IMG/VR virus record: IMGVR_UViG_3300032087_002691
Span: 1-58,510 of that record
Direction: 5' to 3' (one strand)
Length of the DNA stretch: 58,510 nt
Origin: a virus
The position numbers were made by a program, and so were the translations under genes. Shown piece after piece: positions 19,901 through 29,715 of this stretch (the first letter of the stretch is position 1; each line of letters opens with the position of its first letter). The notes beneath the pieces are model-generated. The model was not told the DNA's origin. It was given only the letters and a program-made list of their open reading frames with translations, and did not search any database.

Positions 19901-22900
19901 CAATAGCACAAATAAAAGAGCTGCAAAATCAGTACAGCCAGGCGGAATCAAGGACAGAAAGAGCGGCTATAGGTAGAAAAATTGTTGACGCTGTAGCGGC
20001 TCACACAAAGAATACAGAAAGACGCCAGGCTCTTATGGAATATCTGGCTGAGACTGATGACGCTAAATTCAACGAACTCGTTAATATTCATAATGAGGTT
20101 GAGGTTTTAGCGGAAGAATACTCTAGGTCTGATACCAAGAGAAGGAGGGAAATAAATAAAGAATTAAAATCTCTGCTGAATCGAAGGGCAGACATCGAAG
20201 GAGAATTAGACTCAGCCCTACAGACGGACGCAGCTTTAGAGGCTAGGGTACTAGGCAGGGAGGCCAAGAAAGCAGGTGAGAGGAGAAGAGATTACGGGGG
20301 GTTGTTTGAAAAGGGAACGGGAAAAATTACAGTAGATAAAAGCAACCTTGGTGCAGTAGCTAAAATCATTGAGAAGCTCACAAAACTTGATGTAAGCCCA
20401 TATAGCATTATGACTGAGGATGGCCGTGCTGTCGCGGCTACAACAGGAGAAAGGATTGTTAAGGGTATGCAAAACGCCTTAAACGTGGTCAGGGCACTGT
20501 CATCGCTTGGGGATTTTGCTATAGAGATGTATCGTGATTACGACACCTACATCAATGACCTTATGGAGGAAGGTAGTGTTGTCGACGAGGCTACGGGTGA
20601 GACTCGTAAGATGACGAGAGAAGAGGCTCAAAATGCTGCTGGTAGAGGAATGTGGACTGGCTCTGGAAAGATTAAGCTGTTCTTGCCAGCGATGCTTGAG
20701 AACACCGCTTATCACGAAGGGTATCACGACTTTGTTCTTCAGACGGTTGGAGAAAAGGCGGCAATAGGATTAGCTAAAAAACTATTTCAAGCCCTCCCTA
20801 AAAACCTAGTACAGAAGTACGGTAGCTTCTTAAGCTCCTATGGCTCTGGGATGGGCAATCTTGTTAAGATACTTGAAAACAAGAATGTTAGCGACGCCGA
20901 CAAGCGTCAAGCTGCAGATGAATTCCTTATGGAATTTTTGTCTGACCTGTCTGCTGGAAACGTTTCTATTGAAGTCCAGAAGGGGATTATTCGACAGTTT
21001 ATGGACTTCTTGGCTCCACACCTTGGTCGGATTGGAATTAAGGGTATACCAGACGCTAAGATTTCCGACGTAGTGAAAGCCATCAATCAGCTAACATCTG
21101 AAGTAGCTGAAGGTAAAAGGCTTGAAGGCCAAAAGGCTTTGTCTACTGCCGTAGCTAGAGCTGGATACGCAACGATGACAGCAAAGATGGGTATCAGCGT
21201 CGATGATGAAATTGAAGAAGGCTACGACCAGGCAAAGGCGCAAGCCATGACGTCTAAAGATTCCGACGAGAGCGGTAAAAAGATTGACGCCACCCTTATG
21301 TTCCTAGTCGGCAAGTCAAGAGTAAGCGGTAGATATCCTATTAGAAAGAGCTTCAACAGCAACCAGCACATAGAGAACTTCATTAACTATATGGAGGAGA
21401 GGAAAGGCTGGGTGTTTGATGAGATGTTCATCAATAAAGGTGAGTACGAGGGTAGGGAGTTCTCAACAGACGAACCCGCTGTGCAGCCACCAAAACCAAA
21501 GGCTACTCTAGTGCCTACGGATTCTGATATATACAGTGTTCAAGCATACGACTTTGAGGGCTTTGTGGAGATTATGGATAAGGCTCTTGAGAAGAGAAAG
21601 GAGCTTAGCATGAACCTCGGAATTCAAGTAGACCCGTTGACCGTAGAGGATATAAAACAAATCAAAGAGGAGGGCGGTGTTTTGTATATGACCATAGACA
21701 ATAAGGCTGGCGCCTATATCAAGCGCGATGGTTATATGGGCGGCTTGTTTAAGGACCCTGACTCAAGCTACCGCTCTGTAGCTAAGGCTATGCAAGACAA
21801 GCGCAACGGCCTCGCTAAGAATTCTTGGGGCATGAAGTCTGCGTTCATGAGCTCGTATGCTACAGACCTTGAGAGGCAGTATGTTGAGAATGGATGGAAG
21901 CCTGTAGCTAGGGTAGAGTTTAATCCAGATTATGCACCAGAGGGGTGGGATGCAGAAAACTCGCCGTTGATTAATAAGCCAGACATCGTATTCTACGTCG
22001 AGGGCAAAGGAGAAGTGGGCGGAGGTAAGATGATGGATAGCTATGACGAAGCTTATTCAGCAGCAAGAGACCTTGCTCAAAAGGACAGCCCAGCATCTAA
22101 GGCTCAAGCTATGCCAGACGCCTCGCTGCAAGAGGATGCTACCGTCTCTTTTGAGGATGCTTCAGGCATCACTCCTGCTATGCTGTCCAGTAGAGCGGGC
22201 GAGCTTAAGCTACCTGAATCTCAAAGACAAAAAAGAAATAAGGTTGTTACAGGTGTTCTCAACAAGTATGAGCTTGGCGAGATTAATCAAGAGCAATATA
22301 TCGCTGCTGTTCGAGAGAACATGCCAATCAAGGCTTTCGACGAGGTTCCAGAGATTCCTAGTCTATTAGACGTTGCCGCATCCCTTAAAACAAATCAAGT
22401 TAATAAGGGTATTATTGGCTCAAATAAGCAGGTGGAAGACGGTTATTACGTCGGTCTTAGGCTTGATGTTCCAGCATATAACGAGTATGACACATGGGTG
22501 GTGTCTGTACACCAGGGCAAAAAAGCAGAAGCTAGGACTCCCTACCTAGGAGGTAAGACTATCGGATATGGTCAGACAGGGGTCATCACAAATGTCACCT
22601 TTGATTCAACACCTGTAGCGGCACTTAATATCGCAAGAAGCAAGGGTAAAACGACTATTGCCCGCATGTTTGGAGACTGGAGAAATGAAGACCCTAAGTC
22701 TGTGCGTGAACGTGCGATGGCAATCATGGAGGGACCAGAATACAATTCTGACTACAAGGAAATTGGTAAGATGGACGGATGGATTCAGGTTGGTATGAAT
22801 CCGTTCAGGCACAGCTGGTTCTACGACAAGCGAGATGGCCGTCCGATTGCAGAGGCGTCTGAAGTTATTCAAATTGGGGCTCTTGTACTTGCCAAGGATG

Positions 22901-25900
22901 CGGTTAAGATTTCTGAATCTGATGAAAGGTTTAACGCTAAGAGCGCTGTCAGCGGCAAGACTATTAAGTTTCAACGTCCAGGCTCTATTGTCGACGATGT
23001 TAACAGTCTAGCTAAGACTGATAAGGTTGGCATCTTTGACTTCGAGTACTCTGCCAACACCTCTCAAATGGATGAGTGGATAAAGTCTGGGGTGGTAAGG
23101 CAGGAGGAGATGTCGTTTATCGAGGGTATGGATGTCTTGGCGCACTCACCAGACAACATGATGGTTGGTAGCGTGTCTGTTGGCGATAGAGTTATTGCAG
23201 AAAACGGAGGAGGCTTGTTCTATTCTGCTAGAACTGGCGACGTGTGGGCTGTAGCTGGTGAGAGTACTGGTAGAAACATGGCTAAGGAGCTCAATGAACT
23301 TCGCTCAAAATCTGAAAATGGTAAGGCATACATAGTTCTTATTAGTGGCAGCAGGGTGAAGCACGTAAGCTCTACTGGCGGTGTTATGTCATTTGCCGCT
23401 ATTGGATTTGAGATGGTTGAACAAGGCATCATCACTAAGTCTGAACTAAAGGAGGTGCTTAGGCAAACCATTAAGGAAACAGAAGTAATATCTGAAAAGG
23501 CTCAGATAAGTGCTAATGAGGCAAGGGTTAAAGATGGTAAAAAGCCCAAGCCAATAAGGAAGGGTGTTAGAACGCTAAGCGACCTCACGGGTACAATGCA
23601 AGCATTGTTTGACCGTTTCTATGTTGAGTTTGCTTCCCCATATCAATCTACTTTTGAGCAGAGGAAAGCCTTTGTAGATAGATTTGCCACCAATCTAGGC
23701 GCCTTGGTTAAAAGAAAGGCCGACATGGGCGATGCTGAGTCAACGGGCCTAAAGGAAGCCTACAAAAAAATGTTTGGTATTTCAAACATGAATACGAACC
23801 AATTTGGCAGCACCATTAAGAACTTCTTCTTCGACAACTTCCAAGAAAAAATCTTGCAGGGTGGCCAGAAGGGTGAAATATATGCAGCTATTGAGGTATC
23901 ATCTGACGTAGAGCTTGTAACGGACCCAGACCCAACAGCGTCTTACCCACTTAAACTCGTCAACACGGACCCCGATGCTCCAGCTCCAAAGACAATAGTC
24001 TTTAAAACAATGCGCCGAGTTGACGGCTCTATGATTTCTCGTAGCTCAAGAGCTATGGGTAAGCAGGTGGGTGATACATACATAAACAGCAAGGGTAAGA
24101 AGGCAACTATAACAACCACTGTCTTTGAGGCTATGAGTGGGCAGGGCGTCACCTCGTGGGGGCGCATGACTATGAAGGCTCCAGTACCAGTAGACGCTAT
24201 CGCTAGAGAGGTGGTGAGCATGACTGAGACCCGCACCATTGGTGTTCGCGCCAAGGCCCAGGGTAATATCATGAAGATGCTTGCTGATGCGATTGATTCA
24301 ACAATGCCTACTCCAACCATAGAGGTTAGACGTGGTAAGCTTATCATAAACTCTTCTAGGGCAGAGCTTTGGAATAGGAGCAGAGATGAGATTGTTGACA
24401 TGCTTGTGGCTAGTGGTATGAGCAAGGAGAATGCCGTGGCACTGTATAAACAAGCTAAAGCCTACAAGCAAGGCAGGTTGGCGGGTAAAAACGCCGCCGA
24501 CAAGAATGCCCGCAACACCTTAGGTAAAAGAAACAGGGAGCTTAGCTCTGAAGCTAAATCTTTAAAGAAAGAACTTCGTGAGCTTACTCAAAAGTCAGAA
24601 ACTGTTGATGAGTTCTTGACGTTCGCCATCGCCCTCATTGATGAGCGCATGAAGGATAGGGGTAAGCAGCCGTTCTCAAAGAGAGAAATACAGCGGTTCT
24701 TTAAAATTGTTCGTCAGGCACATAGGTCGTCTTCAAAACGTATAGCTAAGGATGGAGGGGCTGAAGTGATGGACTCGTTTGTCGAAAAGATTATTGACAT
24801 CTTTGATAAGCAGGATGCGCAACAGGCCATGAGGGATTACATGGCTTCAATTAGCGCAGCAAGAAAGCTTCAAGACAGAATTGCTAAGCTGACTAAGAGA
24901 CGTAAAAGAAACGAGTCTCTTAAGTCTATAGGTTCATACGTAGAGGTCTTGAGAAGGCTTGCTGATATCAATCCAGCGATGTTGTCTCCAACAGACGTTA
25001 TGGATTTTATTAAGACTTTGAACGCTGCTGTAACTTCCGTATCAAAAGTTAAGACTGAGTTTGACGCTGAGGAAGAGAGAGTTGTTGGGGTGGCTCCAAA
25101 TCGCACCTCGGTAGCAGCATTAACGGCCATGGCCAATGACTTCAGGGCTCTCGAAGAGATTGGACGTAATGCCAGAATGGTGGCTAAAGCCGAGGCGGCT
25201 GCACAGAAAAACGGAACCGAGTTTGAGGAGGAGTATTCAAAGCTTATCAAGGCAGAGAGGCTTAAGCAGGTTAGCTCAACCAGAAAAGCTGTTCTTAAAT
25301 ACATCGAGGACAACCCTCGTGAAAACCTAGACGCATCCAATCCAGCCGACCTGGAGTATATCCTAGAACAGCTGGCTGAAAATAAAGCCCTACTTGAGGA
25401 GCAGTCAAAAGAAGCTATTATCAATGATGTGCTTCTCCCCATGATTGCTTTCAACCTTGATAGGCTGCTTGCCGATGAGCATATAGCAGAAATACTGGGT
25501 GTATACTGGGCATTTGATTATGACGTCAACGCTCTTTCTCGGCGACTTTCAAAGCTTGACAAGGTGACACTCGCCAGTATTGAGTTTAAGCTTGACGACT
25601 ACCTGATGAACGACTCTACGATGGGTCTAGGTACTGTAGCTGCTAGGGTCAAGGGTAAGATAGATTATGCCGACGGCATTAAATCAAACTTGCTAGATAA
25701 GGGCATTGTTGCAACAGGCAAGCCACTTCTTGCTGCTCTTGACACCGTAGACTCTCTTATTAGATTCATGTTCAAAACAGACTCTAAGACCATAGCTAAG
25801 ATTAGAGTTCTTATTGGTTTTGCCGCTATTGAGAGGTCGTTTGCTAAGGCTGATATGATTCATGCCATGACAGCGGACGCCATCTCCGATAAGATGAATG

Positions 25901-28620
25901 AGATTGAGGGTAAGAGATATTGGAAGCGCAAGAAGGGTAGTGTAAGCACTGTGTACGACAATGCTATCATGCAGATATTCTCTATGGCTAGGCAGATGCC
26001 AGTCCTTGAGGAGGGTGTCGAAGGTCAGAACGCTGCTGATTGGTTCTTAGCCCTTAGAGATGTTATGCTCAGAACGATTGAGCACAACGAGCAGCAGAAG
26101 GACGTATACTCTAAAAAAGATATAGCTGAGATGCGTCGGGCATATGAATTTCTGTTTGAAAATTTCGATGAAGATTTGCCAGCTAGTCTTGACAACCTCA
26201 TGGGTAGAGTCGGTGTCTTTAGACCTGACCTTGTTGAGATGGTTGACTTTATGGTTGACATCCACTCCACTATGGAGGATATCTTCGCTAACTACGTAGA
26301 GAGGTATCTCGGTAAGACGTTGGTTAGAGAATCTCAATACACACCGTTCAGCGTCATGTCTAAGATGGAGCAATCCGCTGTTGATGATGCAGCGCAGCTT
26401 AGACAAGCGATGATGGAGGGGATGAGAACAGCAGCCCTGTCTAATGTAAAAAAGACAGCGGGCTCGTCATACGAAAGAAACCCAAAGAGTATATCTAGTA
26501 AGTCTAACATCATTGGTCTAAACTTCCTTAGTATCAATGAAAGAACGCTGAGAGAGAATACAATATTGTCTTACACTATCGGGGATGTAATGGCTTTGCA
26601 GTCAGCATTCTCTAGTGAAGAGATGACACAGCTCATCCCAGACAACGGAAGAAGAAATAGACTGCATCAAAAACTAATGCAGTATATATCTCAAGATATT
26701 GGGTCGGCACCATCGGTGTTTAAATCTAGATTTATTGTCAATGAAAGGGTTCCGTTCCTCGGCGGCAGGAGATTTAGAAACCCACTGCAAACGATAAGGA
26801 TTGCCACTATAGTAAGAGCATTTGGTGGGGTGTTTGTACAGACGCTCAAGCAGAGTACTGTTCTTGTTAGTGTCATTGGAAACATGAAAAACCCAATGCA
26901 GTCCATTCCGTATTTGCTTCAAACGTGGGCTGAGATTTGGGCATACGCGGCCAGAACTGGCGGGTTTAAGGATTCTAAACTAACCCTTGAGGCTAATGGT
27001 AGATATCGACTATTGCAAAACTCTCCTGTCTTTTCGAGAGACTATGAGGCTGGTAACATCGACCCCTACACAGGCTCTATCGAAACCGAAACAAGTTGGT
27101 TTGTAAGAACGAGAGATAAGCTCGCTTCTTTGGCTCTTAAGAACTTGAAGTCAACGGATAAGGCTGCAGCTATTGCATCATGGTTCGCATACTATGCTGA
27201 CTTCATGGTCTCAGAGAGTCTCGCCGAAAGCGTATGGGATATTGACTGGGAAGCTGAGGCGAACAATCCAAACGCAGAGGCGTTGAGCTATGCTGACACT
27301 ATGGTTTCAAAAGACCAAGCAGCATCTACTGCTAGACAGGCAGCCGATGTGTACAAAGATGGTCGTGGATTTGCTGGTGCGGTGACTGCATTTGCTAGAA
27401 ACATTATTCTTCCATTTGCCAGACACACCATTAATAAAAAACGAGCTATAGGTTCTGACGCAAGTAAGCTTCTATTTGGAAGAGACAAGAAAGCTAGGAG
27501 AGAGGGAGGTAAGAACATGGTGTTCCACATCGCGGAGCTAACAGCTTTCCAAGCTATAGGATATATTCTTCTACCAGCCTTAACTCAGTATGTAATGGGC
27601 CTCTTGGGTTATGACGACGAGGAAAAAGAGTCTGAATACAAAGACAACCCGTGGATGCGCGTGGGTGGCGGCGTGGTAAAGGACTTAGTGCCGCTTCCTC
27701 CTATGGGATACACTGACGACTTGATAACCGAAAACATAAACAGGTACTTCCTGTTCCCTATAGATTCTGGCATGGGGTGGACAGATGATGGCTATGATGA
27801 TGGCTACGAGGCATGGAAGAACACATCTCCAAACGCCTTGCCTACATACCAAAGAAAATCAGACCTCTCCGCCAAGGGTGCTTTAAACCTTATGCTTGGA
27901 CCGTATGGCCAGTTTGTAACTGACGCATACTACACGTATCAAAACCTTAACAACCCAGATAACAAGGTTATTTCTAAGTCAGGTAGAGAATACTACGTAA
28001 GGCCAGAAGATAAGGAGCAGATGGACACTCACTTTGCTTTAAGCTTCGTGTTGTTCATGACTCAAACGGCAGGGTTCTCATCAAAAGAACTTGACATGAT
28101 TGTCCGCAAGATGGATGACCTGCCTCGTGAAAGAGCCTTCTCGTCAGAGGAAGAACTCATGGGCTATGAGTATCAGATGGAGTGGCTGTTGGAGAACAGC
28201 GATGAGAACAAGCAGTTCTTGAAGTTCTTTGAGGGTGGAGAAGGTTCGGAAGATGTGGACGCTAGAATTGAACAATACCTCAATAGTATAGCCGATGACC
28301 CTGACTCATCTCCTCAAGAAGTCAAAAAGGCTTTGACCAAAATAAAAAAGGGAGCTAAGACTGCAGATGTGGAGTTCTATATGAAGCCTATGGAGGGTTA
28401 TTCAGAACACATCAGAGATATCAGGGGCATATACAGAAGCACATCCAACGCCAAGGAGTACGCTTCCGCTATCAACATCCGCAAGGAGATGATGAGCCCA
28501 GAAGAATTTGCTAACTTTAAGGCTCTATCCGATGTGTACATGTCCGCCATGAGTCCAGGTAGACTTGCTGAAAGCGAATACTATACTGCACACGGGTTGT
28601 CAGAAGACTTATCTAACTAA
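16978..28620 (+). CDS. 3880-aa large polyvalent protein with HEGYH zinc-protease motif
   Basis: A single uninterrupted frame covers one fifth of the window. Residues about 775-920 form a Gly/Ala-rich hydrophobic stretch suited to membrane insertion. HEGYH at residues 1246-1250 fits the HExxH zinc metalloprotease site. A segment ending APEGWD (about residue 1653) followed by 'KPDIVFYV' resembles the acetyltransferase-like module of phage polyvalent proteins. WIQVGMNPFRHSWFYD (about 1933-1948), then 'EVIQIGALVLAK', is another polyvalent-protein module. Long coiled coils cover about 2480-2760, and a C-terminal LPNxx-type helical module ends the chain. Such fused proteins are thought to be injected with the DNA and act on the host early. 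I see no RNA polymerase DxDGD motif. Individual activities are inferred. Confidence 0.7.
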   Translation: METKEQFLERYNAAVAAGATQAELQAMIDEFEASEAGQKAREEYEYLNPPKEKVDEYLEFLNSDLQDEEYVNNYLTPSVPIHRGWMDMQTGDLKQDRDLDMSPAFVALQAYNYTSKEADVWHTSGGNIADKEFGSEMEDWYGKQFVEQNRTYNKGALDYKYDNNLSASENKYLEERHYQKLRYTAAMSPLGWADVAKDLTDDKKEELTSQIVTNLIEIDKAYNERLKNPDEYDDYMLTPEERSEFLDKQLDYFSMLGVTLNDEAYDDFQKEYKRLNDYRKKELLDKFSLSELSNKIEERHLAKKRVNIDSWDSEYVELYGLQKYKLSNMVPEAVPSTTLPFLFSPSKKSSVPTQENRIVFSPNKEYDFGDKTISGEEAMLLQEVGIAQQEGLERFVRAHFSQTYYYKALHLIGGLPSQGNNDPASWFKPDSKLDANRQDLIDVITEKINSDSPSEQHEGWFMLFLGSGGEHKNPEFTGFSAETDEERIIHLLNAFSNSNDTQLFKAFRNGFDGGEGFTYEPEGIMAIDRGVSVPEAMAQSLFPDEMFHFGFEAYVGGVGSLFSGKDLHDKAGQLTVFANQLENVYPDIREKGISAIPDWSYKITKSGRTDREHFQETMTRIRWEGISGLEDMAVENIKTRAYAYASEYMGPKLRRTLGKDYSQSKLREFEQKLYREYDTPADLTGDGYYNENKEGWDGFTEAFGGEFGRAWRQSWDGMATLTENTLVLADIMPEYRAKSNQRARQRGIDAITKELRVSTRSLSDKFNSGDFTGWITDVGTQTGGSIPMMGAALVTGFVTRGNSKAVAVVTSAMGAASVYSQNKDTEWFKNLSGAEATGFVLSSGIAEGLPALVGAKIFSGQGFLAKRLASTPMGKAVMSGSGKQGFLGWTRGLIIGAGLGATEEALTEGVTAGWQYTAERWAKNQAGEYATWNYDDWWAAVKEGALAGLGMGGVFSGTGTLVRTVSTKSLGSLRTIAQIKELQNQYSQAESRTERAAIGRKIVDAVAAHTKNTERRQALMEYLAETDDAKFNELVNIHNEVEVLAEEYSRSDTKRRREINKELKSLLNRRADIEGELDSALQTDAALEARVLGREAKKAGERRRDYGGLFEKGTGKITVDKSNLGAVAKIIEKLTKLDVSPYSIMTEDGRAVAATTGERIVKGMQNALNVVRALSSLGDFAIEMYRDYDTYINDLMEEGSVVDEATGETRKMTREEAQNAAGRGMWTGSGKIKLFLPAMLENTAYHEGYHDFVLQTVGEKAAIGLAKKLFQALPKNLVQKYGSFLSSYGSGMGNLVKILENKNVSDADKRQAADEFLMEFLSDLSAGNVSIEVQKGIIRQFMDFLAPHLGRIGIKGIPDAKISDVVKAINQLTSEVAEGKRLEGQKALSTAVARAGYATMTAKMGISVDDEIEEGYDQAKAQAMTSKDSDESGKKIDATLMFLVGKSRVSGRYPIRKSFNSNQHIENFINYMEERKGWVFDEMFINKGEYEGREFSTDEPAVQPPKPKATLVPTDSDIYSVQAYDFEGFVEIMDKALEKRKELSMNLGIQVDPLTVEDIKQIKEEGGVLYMTIDNKAGAYIKRDGYMGGLFKDPDSSYRSVAKAMQDKRNGLAKNSWGMKSAFMSSYATDLERQYVENGWKPVARVEFNPDYAPEGWDAENSPLINKPDIVFYVEGKGEVGGGKMMDSYDEAYSAARDLAQKDSPASKAQAMPDASLQEDATVSFEDASGITPAMLSSRAGELKLPESQRQKRNKVVTGVLNKYELGEINQEQYIAAVRENMPIKAFDEVPEIPSLLDVAASLKTNQVNKGIIGSNKQVEDGYYVGLRLDVPAYNEYDTWVVSVHQGKKAEARTPYLGGKTIGYGQTGVITNVTFDSTPVAALNIARSKGKTTIARMFGDWRNEDPKSVRERAMAIMEGPEYNSDYKEIGKMDGWIQVGMNPFRHSWFYDKRDGRPIAEASEVIQIGALVLAKDAVKISESDERFNAKSAVSGKTIKFQRPGSIVDDVNSLAKTDKVGIFDFEYSANTSQMDEWIKSGVVRQEEMSFIEGMDVLAHSPDNMMVGSVSVGDRVIAENGGGLFYSARTGDVWAVAGESTGRNMAKELNELRSKSENGKAYIVLISGSRVKHVSSTGGVMSFAAIGFEMVEQGIITKSELKEVLRQTIKETEVISEKAQISANEARVKDGKKPKPIRKGVRTLSDLTGTMQALFDRFYVEFASPYQSTFEQRKAFVDRFATNLGALVKRKADMGDAESTGLKEAYKKMFGISNMNTNQFGSTIKNFFFDNFQEKILQGGQKGEIYAAIEVSSDVELVTDPDPTASYPLKLVNTDPDAPAPKTIVFKTMRRVDGSMISRSSRAMGKQVGDTYINSKGKKATITTTVFEAMSGQGVTSWGRMTMKAPVPVDAIAREVVSMTETRTIGVRAKAQGNIMKMLADAIDSTMPTPTIEVRRGKLIINSSRAELWNRSRDEIVDMLVASGMSKENAVALYKQAKAYKQGRLAGKNAADKNARNTLGKRNRELSSEAKSLKKELRELTQKSETVDEFLTFAIALIDERMKDRGKQPFSKREIQRFFKIVRQAHRSSSKRIAKDGGAEVMDSFVEKIIDIFDKQDAQQAMRDYMASISAARKLQDRIAKLTKRRKRNESLKSIGSYVEVLRRLADINPAMLSPTDVMDFIKTLNAAVTSVSKVKTEFDAEEERVVGVAPNRTSVAALTAMANDFRALEEIGRNARMVAKAEAAAQKNGTEFEEEYSKLIKAERLKQVSSTRKAVLKYIEDNPRENLDASNPADLEYILEQLAENKALLEEQSKEAIINDVLLPMIAFNLDRLLADEHIAEILGVYWAFDYDVNALSRRLSKLDKVTLASIEFKLDDYLMNDSTMGLGTVAARVKGKIDYADGIKSNLLDKGIVATGKPLLAALDTVDSLIRFMFKTDSKTIAKIRVLIGFAAIERSFAKADMIHAMTADAISDKMNEIEGKRYWKRKKGSVSTVYDNAIMQIFSMARQMPVLEEGVEGQNAADWFLALRDVMLRTIEHNEQQKDVYSKKDIAEMRRAYEFLFENFDEDLPASLDNLMGRVGVFRPDLVEMVDFMVDIHSTMEDIFANYVERYLGKTLVRESQYTPFSVMSKMEQSAVDDAAQLRQAMMEGMRTAALSNVKKTAGSSYERNPKSISSKSNIIGLNFLSINERTLRENTILSYTIGDVMALQSAFSSEEMTQLIPDNGRRNRLHQKLMQYISQDIGSAPSVFKSRFIVNERVPFLGGRRFRNPLQTIRIATIVRAFGGVFVQTLKQSTVLVSVIGNMKNPMQSIPYLLQTWAEIWAYAARTGGFKDSKLTLEANGRYRLLQNSPVFSRDYEAGNIDPYTGSIETETSWFVRTRDKLASLALKNLKSTDKAAAIASWFAYYADFMVSESLAESVWDIDWEAEANNPNAEALSYADTMVSKDQAASTARQAADVYKDGRGFAGAVTAFARNIILPFARHTINKKRAIGSDASKLLFGRDKKARREGGKNMVFHIAELTAFQAIGYILLPALTQYVMGLLGYDDEEKESEYKDNPWMRVGGGVVKDLVPLPPMGYTDDLITENINRYFLFPIDSGMGWTDDGYDDGYEAWKNTSPNALPTYQRKSDLSAKGALNLMLGPYGQFVTDAYYTYQNLNNPDNKVISKSGREYYVRPEDKEQMDTHFALSFVLFMTQTAGFSSKELDMIVRKMDDLPRERAFSSEEELMGYEYQMEWLLENSDENKQFLKFFEGGEGSEDVDARIEQYLNSIADDPDSSPQEVKKALTKIKKGAKTADVEFYMKPMEGYSEHIRDIRGIYRSTSNAKEYASAINIRKEMMSPEEFANFKALSDVYMSAMSPGRLAESEYYTAHGLSEDLSN

Positions 28621-28627
28621 GATTTAA

Positions 28628-29104
28628 ATGAAACTAGAAGTATTAAGATTTAGTAGCCAGAAAGACTCAACATCTGGCGCATTGTTTGACATTACTAACG
28701 GCAGGAAATTCCTGTGCTACACACTTGAAGATGAGAAAAGAGATGAAAAAGTTATGGGGGAGACTCGTATCCCCAGCGGAACGTATAGAGTTACGTTACG
28801 AACAGTGGGGGGCCACCACAGCAAGTATTCCCACCGCTTTAAGGATATTCATAAAGGCATGCTCTGGGTTCGTGACGTTCCTAATTTTGAGTATATACTT
28901 ATTCATTGTGGGAACACTGATGAGCACACTGCTGGTTGCCTTCTGGTTGGAGAAACACAGTCGTCCAATATTAAAGAACCTAACGGCTTTATTGGAAGGT
29001 CCACGCAAGCGTATTTCGACGTTTATCCAAGGATTGCGGACGCGCTTGAAGCTGGGGAAGAAGTAACCATCACTTACATAGACTACGATGGAGAAGAAGA
29101 TTAA
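28628..29104 (+). CDS. DUF5675 protein, putative peptidoglycan enzyme
   Basis: 158 aa. It shows the DUF5675 pattern: TLEDEKR (residues 32-38), GETRIPSGTYRV (44-55), MLWVRDVPNFEYILIHCGNT (78-97) and TAGCLLVG (101-108). The conserved His93, Asn96 and Cys104 arrangement resembles the His...Gly-Cys site of L,D-transpeptidase (YkuD) folds, so a cell-wall cleaving or remodelling role is plausible. It starts 8 nt after the giant gene and overlaps the holin by 17 nt, placing it at the head of a lysis cassette. Family recognition is good; the enzymatic role is inference. Confidence 0.7.
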   Translation: MKLEVLRFSSQKDSTSGALFDITNGRKFLCYTLEDEKRDEKVMGETRIPSGTYRVTLRTVGGHHSKYSHRFKDIHKGMLWVRDVPNFEYILIHCGNTDEHTAGCLLVGETQSSNIKEPNGFIGRSTQAYFDVYPRIADALEAGEEVTITYIDYDGEED

Positions 29105-29522
29105 GGATACTGGCTTAGGTAAGTGGCTCAAAGACAAGGCGCCAACGATACTTGATACGGTAGGCGAGCTGTTGCCTGATAAGGGCGGACTTGGTGTTGT
29201 AAAGAACCTGCTGGACAAGGACCCCAACATCAATCAAGACGAAGCTAAAGCCAGGATAGATGCTGAGATAGCATTTCAAGACAACGTAACGGAAAGATGG
29301 AAGGCTGATATGGGTAGCGATATCAAGCTCGCTAAGTACATCAGACCAGTTACACTCATCGCTCTTATGGCCATGTTCGTGCTCACGATGATAGCGGATT
29401 CCCTTGATAACTGGCCCTTTAACGTCAAGGACAGTTATGTATCTTTGTTAGAGATACTAATGCTAACATCATTCGGTGCATACTTCGCTGGAAGAACCAT
29501 CGAAAAAGCTAGGACTAAATGA
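29088..29522 (+). CDS. Holin, GTA_holin_3TM-like
   Basis: 144 aa. An amphipathic N-terminal half contains DNVTERWKADMGSDIKLAKY (about residues 65-84). Two hydrophobic helices follow: RPVTLIALMAMFVLTMI (86-102) and a second around 117-134 ending in AYFAGRTIEKART. This is the family pattern of the 3TM holins ('tERW..D..sD..L....RP', 'fggRtieK'). It should open the inner membrane for the wall enzyme. It overlaps DUF5675 upstream, and its stop overlaps the ATG of the 44-aa gene. Confidence 0.75.
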   Translation: MEKKIKDTGLGKWLKDKAPTILDTVGELLPDKGGLGVVKNLLDKDPNINQDEAKARIDAEIAFQDNVTERWKADMGSDIKLAKYIRPVTLIALMAMFVLTMIADSLDNWPFNVKDSYVSLLEILMLTSFGAYFAGRTIEKARTK

Positions 29523-29653
29523 GACACGAAGAAGATTTTGACGTAAGCTTTCTTGACCAAGATAAACTCAAAGAGCAAGAGAAAAAGATTGAGTCAGGAG
29601 AGATTATCTGCAGCATTAAAAACCCTGAGGATTGTGAATCATGCAGCGGCTAA
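29519..29653 (+). CDS. Small acidic protein in lysis cassette
   Basis: 44 aa, starting on an ATGA overlap with the holin stop. It is acidic and helical (EEDFDVSFLDQDKLKEQEKK) and ends in a Cys-rich tail CSIKNPEDCESCSG with three Cys, which could bind metal or form disulfides. No family is recognised. The ATG at 29641 of the next tiny frame overlaps its end. Confidence 0.5.
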   Translation: MRHEEDFDVSFLDQDKLKEQEKKIESGEIICSIKNPEDCESCSG

Positions 29654-29709
29654 GGCTTACGTGGAAAAAGTTTATATGGGCACTCATACAGTTTAGCAAA
29701 CACAACTAG
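29641..29709 (+). CDS. 22-aa basic/hydrophobic micropeptide
   Basis: The ATG lies 13 nt inside the end of the 44-aa gene. The product is basic then hydrophobic (MQRLRLTWKKFIWALIQFSK), like a short membrane-interacting peptide. It fills the gap before the next gene. Coding status is uncertain. Confidence 0.3.
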   Translation: MQRLRLTWKKFIWALIQFSKHN

Positions 29710-29715
29710 AAAGAC

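Noticed and set aside
16978-28620. A virion RNA polymerase within the giant protein, as in crAss-like phages
   Set aside because: No DxDGD or similar metal-binding motif was seen; promoters of host type also make a phage polymerase unnecessary.
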